This document shows positions 43,804 to 51,636 of a stretch of DNA of 64,000 nucleotides, in pieces. Each line of letters starts with the position of its first letter. Position 1 is the first letter of the stretch. This stretch comes from Candidatus Saccharimonadota bacterium (GTDB lineage: Bacteria > Patescibacteriota > Saccharimonadia > Saccharimonadales > Saccharimonadaceae). Below the pieces are notes generated by a model, which did no database searches, was not told the DNA's origin, and saw only the letters and a program-made list of their open reading frames with translations. The stretch lies in NCBI GenBank assembly GCA_027492635.1, contig JAPUEH010000007.1, positions 186,001-250,000 on the forward strand. The letters run 5' to 3'. A program made the position numbers and the translations under genes.

Positions 43804-43834
43804 TTGACAATGTTACTTTACCTTGATAAAGTAA
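43804..43834 (+). promoter_or_regulatory. Promoter and palindromic operator of the TrpR-family gene
   Basis: TTGACA (43804-43809), 17-nt spacer, TAAAGT (43827-43832), 6 nt, ATG. TTACTTTA (43813-43820) and TAAAGTAA (43827-43834) form a perfect 8-bp inverted repeat with a 6-nt centre whose right arm is the -10 box. This is an almost textbook autoregulatory operator. Confidence 0.85.
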
Positions 43835-43838
43835 ATGC

Positions 43839-44168
43839 ATGACTAAAAACGCATCGAAAAATCTGAATATAGATATGACGCAACAGTTTATCGAAACATT
43901 GTGTCTTATTGATGATGCAAAAACGATGCAAAAATTTCTCCGCGATGTCATGACGGAGAAAGAAATTATCGAAATCAGCGCACGGCTGGAAGCGGCAAAA
44001 ATGCTCCGCGCTGGTGCGAAATATACCGATATTGTGGCGGCGACGAAACTCAGTTCGCGCACCGTCGCACGGATTAGCGATTGGCTCAAAAACGGTACGG
44101 GCGGCTACGACGCTGCACTGCAAGCAATCGACGCTCATCATGCCCATCTTCCGCCAGCTCGTGCCTAG
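43839..44168 (+). CDS. TrpR/YerC/YecD-family transcriptional regulator
   Basis: A 109-residue all-helical protein: LRDVMTEKEIIEISARLEAAKMLRAGAKYTDIVAATKLSSRTVARISDWLKNGTGGY matches the YerC/YecD branch of Trp repressor homologues, with the helix-turn-helix in its last third (YTDIVAATKLSSRTVARI). The ligand of this branch is generally unknown. The message is leaderless and the operator at 43813-43834 sits over its promoter. Confidence 0.92.
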   Translation: MTKNASKNLNIDMTQQFIETLCLIDDAKTMQKFLRDVMTEKEIIEISARLEAAKMLRAGAKYTDIVAATKLSSRTVARISDWLKNGTGGYDAALQAIDAHHAHLPPARA

Positions 44169-44186
44169 GGTTTTCGCTATATAAAT

Positions 44187-44213
44187 AAAACGCCAGCACG
44201 ACGCTGGCGTTTT
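44187..44213 (+). terminator. Intrinsic terminator
   Basis: AAAACGCCAGC (44187-44197) pairs with GCTGGCGTTTT (44203-44213). It separates the regulator from the HisG-like gene, which has its own TATAAT at 44215-44220. Confidence 0.88.
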
Positions 44214-44246
44214 GTATAATCATTAATTTTATATATGGAGAGAACA

Positions 44247-44814
44247 ATGGCAGAGCAAAATTATATTGCAAAAGGCAACAAAGAGCAGGTGGCAAACATA
44301 CTTGGGATTGACGCCGAGACGGCATTTCCGGGGAGGTGTCTTCACTTACGAGCAAGGTGGTCAAGCATATTCATTACGCCGCAGCAATAGGGCAATACAG
44401 CTAGCACTCGAAGGTGGAGAATCAAGCCTAGCGATCATCGGGGAAGATGCAGCGATAGAGGCTGGAGTTGAAGGAGAGACGCTAGAGCCAATTAAGAAAG
44501 ACGGACAGCCACTCAGATTTGCATTGCTTGGGCGCGTGGGTGTGAATCTCGCATCGCTACAATCTCAAGAACTGATAATTGCAACTTCATATCCAGTTAT
44601 GGCGCGTCGACTCATGACAGAATTGGCCCTGAGCGGTACATTGCTAAAGGTTGACGGCTGTGTAGAGGCTGAACTTACAGGCGACACTCCTGCGGCAGAT
44701 GTAGCTATTGAGCTTGTGCAATCTGGTGCTTCGGTTCGAGAAAATAATTTGGCTGTGCTCGCAGATGATTTATATTTACTTAATTTAGTCAAAATAGGAG
44801 AGGGAAGAATATGA
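44247..44814 (+). pseudogene. HisG-like (ATP phosphoribosyltransferase-type) protein, frameshifted
   Basis: ATG 44247 with GGAGAG upstream opens a frame (MAEQNYIAKGNKEQVANILG...) that runs into a +1 frame at a GGGG run near 44335. With one G removed the frames join as ...AETAFPG-GVFTYEQGG... and give a ~188-residue protein. It holds HisG-type segments: LAIIGEDAAIEAG (D-x-G-I-x-G-x-D), LIIATSYP (the phosphoribosyl-binding IATxYP strand), VDGCVEAE (GsvE), and ADVAIELVQSGASVRENNL (the ADxIVDxVxTGxTLxxN segment). No other histidine genes are here. Either a sequencing error, a decayed gene, or programmed shifting. Confidence 0.65.
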
Positions 44815-45353
44815 GAAAATTTCAAATCGGCGTCATGGGTTCGGCTGCAGACCTCAACTATGCCAAAGAAGTAGAAAATGCAGCGTATGAGATCGGTAAG
44901 CTAGTAGCAGAAAACAGTGGCATCTTGCTTTTCGGTGCAGAAAAAGACAGTGATTCGCTTTCGACTGCTGCATGTCGCGGCGCCAAAGACGCTGGCGGAC
45001 TGACGGTCGGTATTACCTATGGCAAGGGCAAAGATGTCTGGCAGGAAGATGCCGACATTATCATCCCGTGCGGACTAGAGCGTGGAGGGGGTCGCGAAAC
45101 CGTACTTGTCACGGGCTGTGACGCGGTCATTGCTATTAGCGGCGGCTCTGGCACTCTGACTGAGCTTGCTATTGCCTACCAGGCGGACATCCCAACGATA
45201 GCACTAAAAGGCTACGGCGGATGGGCTGACAGGTTGGCCGATGAATATATCGATGTGCGTGAGCGCCGACTGACTCGGGGCGCGAGCACACCGAGAGAGG
45301 CGATAGAGCTGGCATTTCGTGAAGCAGCTACATACAGGGAAAAATATGCGTAG
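44811..45353 (+). CDS. SLOG-domain protein, TIGR00725 family
   Basis: A 180-residue Rossmann-like protein: GVMGSA at the start, LLFGAEKDSDSLSTAACRGAKDAGG, and AVIAISGGSGTLTELAIAYQADIPTIAL, the SLOG/LOG-type nucleotide pocket (GGGSGTLxE). Related LOG enzymes cleave nucleotide monophosphates; TIGR00725 members are uncharacterised. It overlaps the HisG-like gene by ATGA, so translation of the HisG-like frame to its end is needed for coupling. Confidence 0.88.
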   Translation: MRKFQIGVMGSAADLNYAKEVENAAYEIGKLVAENSGILLFGAEKDSDSLSTAACRGAKDAGGLTVGITYGKGKDVWQEDADIIIPCGLERGGGRETVLVTGCDAVIAISGGSGTLTELAIAYQADIPTIALKGYGGWADRLADEYIDVRERRLTRGASTPREAIELAFREAATYREKYA

Positions 45354-45491
45354 CGTCATCACTGTTGTCTCGACGTGCGCCACAGATATTGTGCGTCGCC
45401 CGAGTGTTGTTGAGTGGCGAGTGGGTGGGATAGCTGGTATGCCCTAGTAGAAGCTTGTGCGCCATTTGAGAGCTACGAGGGCGAGACGAGG

Positions 45492-45704
45492 CTATTTTCG
45501 ATATTCGAGTATGTCGCTTGGCTGGCAATCAAGCGCCTCGCAAATAGCCTCGAGCGCCGATAGGCGCACAGCCTTGGCTTTGCCGTTTTTGAGGATTGAG
45601 AGATTTGCCATGGTGATGCCGACACGCTCGGACAGTTTGGTGACGCTCATTTTTCGTTTGGCGAGCATGACGTCGATGTTGATAGGAGATGTTTTCTTGG
45701 GCAT
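45492..45704 (-). CDS. Small HTH (XRE/Cro-type) regulator
   Basis: A 70-residue helix-turn-helix protein: MLAKRKMSVTKLSERVGITMANLSILKNGKAKAVRLSALEAICEALDCQPSDIL, the YozG/HTH_26-type domain. It lies downstream of the nuclease/methyltransferase pair on the same strand with a palindrome (45714-45754) just before it. It resembles restriction-system controller proteins in size and position, which is inference. Confidence 0.9.
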   Translation of the reverse strand: MPKKTSPINIDVMLAKRKMSVTKLSERVGITMANLSILKNGKAKAVRLSALEAICEALDCQPSDILEYRK

Positions 45705-45713
45705 GGGTCTATC

Positions 45714-45754
45714 ATCGAGATATATTTATCGTTTTAAAATAAATATATCTCGAT
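45714..45754. repeat. 16-bp perfect inverted repeat (operator and/or terminator)
   Basis: ATCGAGATATATTTAT (45714-45729) and ATAAATATATCTCGAT (45739-45754) with a 9-nt centre. It begins 10 bp upstream of the HTH start and 12 bp beyond the DUF262-HNH stop. As DNA it suits an operator of the HTH protein; as RNA it forms an AT-rich hairpin without a good T tract. Confidence 0.8.
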
Positions 45755-45765
45755 AAACATATATT

Positions 45766-46848
45766 TTAACCTTTACCCTTCCTCCGATTATCCTCTCGGC
45801 ATAACATCTGGCAATTCTCAGCTGTCGTATGCCCACCCTCAACCCACGGTGTAATATGATCCGCTTCCATCTCGCGTAGCTCGAAATGCTTCCCGCACGC
45901 CACGCACACACCAGCCTGTCGCTCATACGCCTCGCGCTTCATATTGTCGGTAAAGGTGCGGATCGATAGGTATTTCTCCTCGCGCGTCAGCACGTATTCG
46001 TAGATGCCGGGCTTTTTCGTCACATCCTCGTCCATCATCAGGCGCACGATCTCATCCTCTAGCGCATCAGTATCAAAAGACCCATCTTTGTACGCGTTAT
46101 ACAACTTGCCCCAGTCCACGCCCTTCATCTCGCGGCGATACTGCGGAAACGTCAGCGTCACCCAGTTGATCACGCTCTGAAAATACATCCACAGCTCATT
46201 GGCATTCTGCGCGTGCTGATTCTCCGACATATACTGCTCGATATTACCGCCCGAAATCCATTTGATCGCCGTCTCTAGATAGTCTTGGCGGATTGGTGAA
46301 CCATTCACATAGTCTTTCGCCAAGTTGTACGCCGCGCCGTTACTGTGAGAGAAATATCGCTTCGCATCCGTCAGCCACGTGCCGGTATAAATCGCATTGC
46401 GCAGTTCTTGGTCGGTTAGCTTTTCACCGGCGATGTTGATCGTCTTGAACCATTCCAGCTTCTCGCGGTCGTCGCCCTCGCAGAAATACACCATCAGTTT
46501 GTAGTCGAGAATCTGCTCTTGCTCCTCGTGCATCAGGTTGTGAAAATACTGATACTCCACGCTAAAATCACCCGCCACATACTGGCACAAACTGATCGTC
46601 CGCTGCTGCCCGTCGAGTACTTCGTATGTGTCGTCTTCGTTCACCGCCCAGTACATCACGTTCAGCGGAAAATCCTTTCGCACTGTATCGATTACCGCGT
46701 CGCGCTGCGCATCTTTGTAGATAAACTCACGCTGATATTTCGGGCGGATGTTCAGCTTGCCATCATAGCCAATCACGCCTTCTTCTTCGTTGTTCACAAA
46801 ATTCTGCGCCACGTCGCGAACAGGGATTTCTTTGAGTTGGATTTTCAT
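45766..46848 (-). CDS. DUF262-HNH endonuclease
   Basis: A 360-residue protein. The N-terminal part is DUF262 (IRPKYQREFIYKDAQRDAVIDTV, then YEVLDGQQRTISLCQY, the DGQQR motif). The C-terminus is an HNH nuclease (CVACGKHFELREMEADHITPWVEGGHTTAENCQMLC) with the Cys pairs and DHITPW. DUF262-HNH proteins act as restriction or phage-DNA nucleases (GmrSD-like). It starts in an ATGA overlap with the EcoRI-family methyltransferase gene, so the two are one restriction-modification-like unit. Confidence 0.9.
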   Translation of the reverse strand: MKIQLKEIPVRDVAQNFVNNEEEGVIGYDGKLNIRPKYQREFIYKDAQRDAVIDTVRKDFPLNVMYWAVNEDDTYEVLDGQQRTISLCQYVAGDFSVEYQYFHNLMHEEQEQILDYKLMVYFCEGDDREKLEWFKTINIAGEKLTDQELRNAIYTGTWLTDAKRYFSHSNGAAYNLAKDYVNGSPIRQDYLETAIKWISGGNIEQYMSENQHAQNANELWMYFQSVINWVTLTFPQYRREMKGVDWGKLYNAYKDGSFDTDALEDEIVRLMMDEDVTKKPGIYEYVLTREEKYLSIRTFTDNMKREAYERQAGVCVACGKHFELREMEADHITPWVEGGHTTAENCQMLCREDNRRKGKG

Positions 46849-47777
46849 GATTGCTGCCTCCTTTTGATAAATATTCTGCTATACATCCTTTTGCCGTTAA
46901 TGTAGCCACGACCTTTTTCAATATTCAAATCGTACTCATTGCCAAGAATTTCGAATTGCTCAGGATTGTAGCTATCTAAAAAGGTAATAGGGACACCCAT
47001 TGTGCCATCGTAATCAACTGGAATATTGGCAACTTTTGAAACTTCGATTGCGTCGTAATTGTCATACTTCGGATATTCATCAGGATTGTATTGTTTGAAT
47101 AATGTCAGTTCTTCGTGGCGTTTCGATGTATCAAGATTTGTAAACCAAGAGATATTTCGGAACTTCACTAGTCCCGTCTTTTCGTCGTAGACGCCACTCG
47201 CAAATTCTTTAATGTGCGGAGTTTTGAAATATGCATTACCACCAGCAAATCCGTAACCAAGCCAGAGCGTATTTTGTTTGATTAGTTGAAAAATCTCTTT
47301 ATAGGTTGCGGCATTTTTACTGCCAATAATCAAAAACTTTTTGTCGTGCTCCATGAGCTGCGCCACGTATTCACGAAACAGCGAAAACGGAGGATTCGTC
47401 ACCACGACATCTGCTTCTTTCAAAATCTCGATACATTCATCACTACGAAAATCACCATTCTGCTTCAGTGGCGTCTTGACGATGTCATCGTCATTCACTG
47501 TGCCGTCTTCGTTCATATCACCAGTCAGTTCCAGCTTGTATGTCGATTTCTCACGATCGAAATGTGTGGCGACAAGCTTCTTTAGCCCGAGGCGCGTGAA
47601 GTTCAACGCAAAATACCGCCAAAAGTTACTCTCCACTGGATCATCACAATTCAGGAAAATAACTTTGCCTTTAAACTGCTCCCGATACCGCGAACACTCC
47701 CGCTCGATATCCCCAATCTGCGTATAAAATTCGTCTAGTTTCTGCTGTTTTGCTACGTGTAAGTTCTTTTGAGCCAT
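46845..47777 (-). CDS. EcoRI-family adenine-specific DNA methyltransferase
   Basis: A 310-residue N6-adenine methyltransferase: KLDEFYTQ (the EFYT motif), VIFLNCDDPVESNFW (SAM-related), and VTNPPFSLFREYV (NPPF, residues ~128-131), with the downstream GGNAYFKTP and ISWFTNLD segments of the EcoRI methylase family. The ATG at 47777 is chosen by family N-terminus; an in-frame GTG at 47807 is the longer alternative. It presumably protects host DNA from the coupled DUF262-HNH protein. Confidence 0.9.
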   Translation of the reverse strand: MAQKNLHVAKQQKLDEFYTQIGDIERECSRYREQFKGKVIFLNCDDPVESNFWRYFALNFTRLGLKKLVATHFDREKSTYKLELTGDMNEDGTVNDDDIVKTPLKQNGDFRSDECIEILKEADVVVTNPPFSLFREYVAQLMEHDKKFLIIGSKNAATYKEIFQLIKQNTLWLGYGFAGGNAYFKTPHIKEFASGVYDEKTGLVKFRNISWFTNLDTSKRHEELTLFKQYNPDEYPKYDNYDAIEVSKVANIPVDYDGTMGVPITFLDSYNPEQFEILGNEYDLNIEKGRGYINGKRMYSRIFIKRRQQS

Positions 47778-47823
47778 ATGACTTTGCGATGCGTCAATAA
47801 TATTCACGCAGTAATCACGGCAT

Positions 47824-47950
47824 CAAAAAAGGCGACCACGTGCGTCGCCAAACTTAAACAATTCAGGTCGCAAGACTCAAATTGTAACACATGGTCACCT
47901 TTTTTCGTCTTGAAACCTAAATTGTTTCCGAATTGTTTAAGTTTGGCTCT
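47824..47950 (-). ncRNA. Candidate structured RNA or attenuator with interleaved inverted repeats
   Basis: Minus-strand TACAAT (revcomp of 47954-47959) would start a transcript near 47947. It opens with GCCAAACTTAAACAATTC (47930-47947), whose perfect 18-nt complement is 47847-47864. Inside, 47907-47918 pairs with 47865-47876 (10 of 12). The segment 47888-47905 is complementary, with two G-T pairs, to 47825-47842, which also forms a 6-bp hairpin followed by T6 (47824-47849). The stems are interleaved, so alternative folds (terminator versus antiterminator, or a pseudoknot) are possible. The methyltransferase starts 47 nt downstream. Confidence 0.55.
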
Positions 47951-48027
47951 TTTATTGTACAGTAGTCCACAGTTTATTGTTAGATGAACGTGGTTAAATT
48001 AGAATGATACTACTCTACGGGATGGTG

Positions 48028-50256
48028 CTATAGATACTCCTCTGTTAGAGATAGTTCAAACGGAGATAGTATAATCGTAAGCTCTGAAACCACAGATGGA
48101 TATTTGTCATGCAGCTGGTCGAATGTTTCACACCCTATAAATAGGTGCCTAATTTTCTTGATAATATCACTAGGGAGTCCGGCATCCTTTAACGCTACTT
48201 CGTGAACATCGTCAGCACCATATTCAAGCCTCATTAGTAGATAGTCGATATTAATTTCTGGATTGCTGGTCTCAAGAGCTACATAATTGTAGATGTTTCC
48301 AAATGCCTTTAAATATTTCGGCCACGCAAATTCTAGAAAGTGTGACGTGAACGTGAAAACATTTCTAATTCGTGTATTAATATTCTTCGATTGAGATATG
48401 ATGTTGTAGTTAATCAGCGAGGGTATATTTGGTTTTTGGCCTACCCAATACTTGGTAGCTGCGATAACTTGTCCTTCTGTCCATTTCTTCGATTGTTTAT
48501 CAGTCTCACTAAATAAGAACTGGTAAGTAAGTGACAAAATCCTTGAGAGGGTTTCATTATCGGGAATCAGACTGCTGAAATAACAGTCACTAATACTAGT
48601 ATTAAAACGTAGATAATTCAGTAATCTTATTTGCCCTTGAACGTCAATATAGCGGTTCATTCTAATAAGGGTTTCGGGAATATTCTCCTCTTGTAGCTTA
48701 TCCAGAAGTTCAGTCTTCTTTTTCTTGTCATCATCTCTGAGGTCACTATGCTCAACCTGTATTAACGACTCGAGGCTGATAGACTCTCCTTCCCAGTATT
48801 CAAGGTCGATTTTGTAGTCGTCTTCTTTGTCTTCGCTAAATTCATCGAGATATACAACATTGCCCGTAAAGTGAGTCTTAAAACGACCAGAACGGCCCTC
48901 GATATTTTTCCGTTCAAAAGGTTTCAATGGTCGAGACTTTCGACCGAGGTAGCTATCAAGAAGAAAAACACTTTTTGCTGAAGTATTTACTCCTTCAGTT
49001 AAGGAAGTGGTGCATACGATTTGCTCTATCTCGCCTTTTTCAAATGATTGCACTATCGCCTCTTGGATATGTCTAGGGATACCGCCGTGATGGAATCCTA
49101 CACCTTTCTTTAGGCAGTCAATTAAGCACCAATTCGGAGATACGGTATCGGAAATATATTGTAAAAGGTCTTGATTGTAATCAACGTCTTCTCGTTTGCC
49201 GTTTGCTAAATGGATTGCTGTTTTTTCGGCTGCATCTTTTCGATACCTGTACACAAGGCTACGCTTATCTTTGATATTCTCAATTGAGCGTGCGAGGGTT
49301 TTGTTCCCATCTTGAACAACACGAATTGGCATTCCAGAAAATCGACCAGAAGTTAAATCGGGTTTTCGGAAATAGTCTTTTTGTACGATCTCTGAATCAA
49401 AACGCATAAACCTTGCATCAAAGCGACTACAGAATCCGCCACTAAAGTCTGTAAAGAAGGGGCCGATTAGGTAAAAATTTCTACATGCCTTAGATAGCCT
49501 ATACAGACAGTAGGTGAAGACTTTGAATCGCTCATCTTCTGATTCAACATCTGTTTTGTAAATTTCATCCATTGCGAAGAAGTTGGGCTCAAAATCCGGA
49601 TGGTCATCTAGGAATGAGATTAATCGTTCGGGCGTAAGAACTAAAATATTCTTTCCATCTTTTGAGGGGTTCGTACGAGATGATTTCGAAATAGTATACT
49701 CTTTTCCGAGAGGCGACTTTTTCAATTTGTTATATTGTTCCGAGAGTAGGGCTACTGTCGGGAATATCAGTACGACATCCTTATAGCGATATTCTAGCAA
49801 TATCTCTTCGATTATTTTTGTTTTGCCAAAAGATGTGGGCGCGCTAACTACAACACGCGGATGTTCCCTGTAGGCATCGAGAATTGTTTTCTGGTCTCTG
49901 GTAAAAACGGTCGAACTAAATCTACTCGTGTAAAAGTCCTTCGCGAAATCTGAGAATAAGTCTAGCCTAGGGTTTCTATTGGTATCACCGCTTGCAAGCA
50001 TATCGCTGTAGAGAAAAATTCGTGACTTAGTTATACATTCGTTTAGCAACTCTCCTACATGGGACGATTTATTTTCTATTTCTGCAACGTGGCATATGGA
50101 TGAGAGCGCTAGATTGTAGTCTTCGGATTCGGCAGAGTTAAGAAGAAAGAAAGTGTTTCGTAGTAGCGTGGCAATATCTTCGTCCGGTAGGGATTTACCG
50201 TTCTTCAGAGCAGATACCTGATATTTAACCAGAACTCGTTCGTTATCGAAGAGCAT
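48028..50256 (-). CDS. hamB: Hachiman defence protein HamB (SF2 helicase)
   Basis: A 742-residue helicase. Motifs: SAPTSFGKT (Walker A, residues 138-146), MDEIYK (motif II, DEIY, about 230), TSLTEGVN (motif V) and IEGRSGRF (motif VI), preceded by a ~120-residue N-terminal region and followed by a long C-terminal domain. HamB senses or unwinds damaged/phage DNA and releases HamA in the Hachiman system. Its start overlaps HamA's end by 14 bp. Assignment rests on motif order and on the DUF1837 neighbour. Confidence 0.85.
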   Translation of the reverse strand: MLFDNERVLVKYQVSALKNGKSLPDEDIATLLRNTFFLLNSAESEDYNLALSSICHVAEIENKSSHVGELLNECITKSRIFLYSDMLASGDTNRNPRLDLFSDFAKDFYTSRFSSTVFTRDQKTILDAYREHPRVVVSAPTSFGKTKIIEEILLEYRYKDVVLIFPTVALLSEQYNKLKKSPLGKEYTISKSSRTNPSKDGKNILVLTPERLISFLDDHPDFEPNFFAMDEIYKTDVESEDERFKVFTYCLYRLSKACRNFYLIGPFFTDFSGGFCSRFDARFMRFDSEIVQKDYFRKPDLTSGRFSGMPIRVVQDGNKTLARSIENIKDKRSLVYRYRKDAAEKTAIHLANGKREDVDYNQDLLQYISDTVSPNWCLIDCLKKGVGFHHGGIPRHIQEAIVQSFEKGEIEQIVCTTSLTEGVNTSAKSVFLLDSYLGRKSRPLKPFERKNIEGRSGRFKTHFTGNVVYLDEFSEDKEDDYKIDLEYWEGESISLESLIQVEHSDLRDDDKKKKTELLDKLQEENIPETLIRMNRYIDVQGQIRLLNYLRFNTSISDCYFSSLIPDNETLSRILSLTYQFLFSETDKQSKKWTEGQVIAATKYWVGQKPNIPSLINYNIISQSKNINTRIRNVFTFTSHFLEFAWPKYLKAFGNIYNYVALETSNPEINIDYLLMRLEYGADDVHEVALKDAGLPSDIIKKIRHLFIGCETFDQLHDKYPSVVSELTIILSPFELSLTEEYL

Positions 50257-51127
50257 CTTCTATAACCTTGAGACTTTGTTTGATAGTTGCTACTGACTTA
50301 AGGGGGAACACGTAGAAAATAATATTTGTAGATAGGTGAGATGGCCACGTTTTACCCTTCAGGTAAGTGGTCGAGATATTTTGTAATTCAGCATCTATCC
50401 ACTGTTTAAATTCCTCAGATGTATGAGAGGTTGCCTTGCCTATGGCAGAGCTGTCGTAAGTCAGCAGAACTGGAATATTGATAGTGACATCATCAAGTGA
50501 GCGAGTTTTTCTTAGATATGGCATAAGAACATCATAATAATGCTGGTTAATTTTTGAATTCCGCTCAACGTTGTCGTAAAGCAGGTCAAGCTCGTTTCGT
50601 ATATAAGTGTCTTGGGTGTGTGCGCTGATGGACTTTATCGCATCTGCAACTCCACTACTAATGGTTTGGTGAAATTTCGCCTCACCTAGCCAAAGAATAA
50701 CTTCGTCATTATCTCCCACTGTAAAGTGTGCACAGTCGTAGCCCTTGATTTGTTCGCCTTTGCTGCTTCGTAGCTTTACTTTGGTGACGAATTTAGGTGC
50801 ATTTTCAAAAGCTTCTAGTATTAAGAATAGCAACAATTCACCGTAATCGCCCTTTGCGTTCTTATGAGCGTTTGATATGCGGTTTATTGCAGTAGAATTC
50901 GCTTCGGAGATGGCCATCTCTTTCATATATTGCTCATACTCATCGTGTGTAAGAGCGAAGCTCGGGATGGCGTCTCTAATGAGCTTTACTAACTCATCTT
51001 CTCTATATCGACCACTCTCATAATTTAGATGAAAGCAATTTGTGTCATTGTCGAGAATGCCATTATAACGAAACACGATATCTTGTGTTTTTATAGGTAT
51101 AGATGGGTCGAGTGTGGAGCCTTCCAA
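50243..51127 (-). CDS. hamA: Hachiman defence protein HamA (DUF1837 nuclease)
   Basis: A 294-residue protein with the DUF1837 core: KGDYGELLLFLILEAF, KVKLRSSKGEQIKGYDCAHF and EVILWLGEAKFHQ, where GEL, D and E-x-K make the PD-(D/E)xK catalytic set. HamA degrades DNA once HamB recognises its trigger. The only in-frame start found is TTG at 51127; the ATG at 51141 is out of frame, so the start (or a frameshift) is uncertain. TATAAT near 51160 lies upstream. Confidence 0.85.
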   Translation of the reverse strand: MEGSTLDPSIPIKTQDIVFRYNGILDNDTNCFHLNYESGRYREDELVKLIRDAIPSFALTHDEYEQYMKEMAISEANSTAINRISNAHKNAKGDYGELLLFLILEAFENAPKFVTKVKLRSSKGEQIKGYDCAHFTVGDNDEVILWLGEAKFHQTISSGVADAIKSISAHTQDTYIRNELDLLYDNVERNSKINQHYYDVLMPYLRKTRSLDDVTINIPVLLTYDSSAIGKATSHTSEEFKQWIDAELQNISTTYLKGKTWPSHLSTNIIFYVFPLKSVATIKQSLKVIEDALR

Positions 51128-51282
51128 ATTATTTCTTTCATTTTACTGAGGTGAGACTTTCTATATTATATCATATTCCATGTGCTACATGGGGAGTGAT
51201 CGCGATGTAAAGTGGTCCGGCTAACGAGAGCGTGTGTCCTCTGGACTGACTCGAAAATAAAGGATGGTTGTATAATAACCCC

Positions 51283-51324
51283 ATGAAACTCCTCGGTCTT
51301 CGCACGCTCATCTATCCATCCTAG
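51283..51324 (+). pseudogene. VOC (glyoxalase-like) gene remnant with intact promoter
   Basis: TATAAT (51271-51276) ends 6 nt before an ATG that opens MKLLGLRTLIYPS and then stops. The sequence matches the beginning of VOC-family proteins, so the rest of the gene has been lost. The leaderless promoter survives. Confidence 0.5.
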
Positions 51325-51351
51325 AACCTATCGAGTATCTTGCCATTCAGG

Positions 51352-51537
51352 CTAAAAATCACCTGGCTTCCGGTCAAAAACCGCCTGAGACTTCGCAAGA
51401 TAGGCATAGCTATCTTTTGTCGTCTCGAACAATTTTTGCCTCGAAATCAGACAATTGCGCCGATATGGAAGATGCTCTGGCAGGTTCTGCAATCTGGAGG
51501 CGGATAAAGCCTGGTGGTCGGACGTGCTCGGCGGGCG
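51352..51537 (-). pseudogene. Possible remnant reading frame, no start
   Basis: A 61-codon open frame with protein-like composition (ends SYAYLAKSQAVFDRKPGDF-stop) but no ATG. It overlaps a 43-codon frame on the same strand that starts with ATG at 51540. This looks like a decayed gene brought into contact with the VOC remnant. Family not recognised. Confidence 0.3.
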
Positions 51538-51545
51538 TCATATTA

Positions 51546-51622
51546 TTGACAAAACGCGAGGTATTTGCTAGTATTTAGGTACAGCACCTCGCTTGGATCC
51601 GTCCTTGCGAGGTCTTTGTTTT
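51546..51622 (+). ncRNA. Strong promoter with a terminator-like hairpin; candidate short RNA
   Basis: TTGACA (51546-51551), exactly 17 nt, TAGTAT (51569-51574), start expected near 51581. ACCTCGC (51586-51592) pairs with GCGAGGT (51607-51613), followed by CTTTGTTTT. A second GCGAGGT lies inside the promoter spacer (51556-51562). The predicted product is about 40 nt, ending just before the -10 box of the NYN gene (51625-51630). Confidence 0.45.
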
Positions 51623-51636
51623 GGTATACTGAGAGT

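Noticed and set aside
47847-47947. Retron-type msr/msd RNA with terminal inverted repeats
   Set aside because: No reverse transcriptase gene lies nearby, and the fold ends in an intrinsic terminator.
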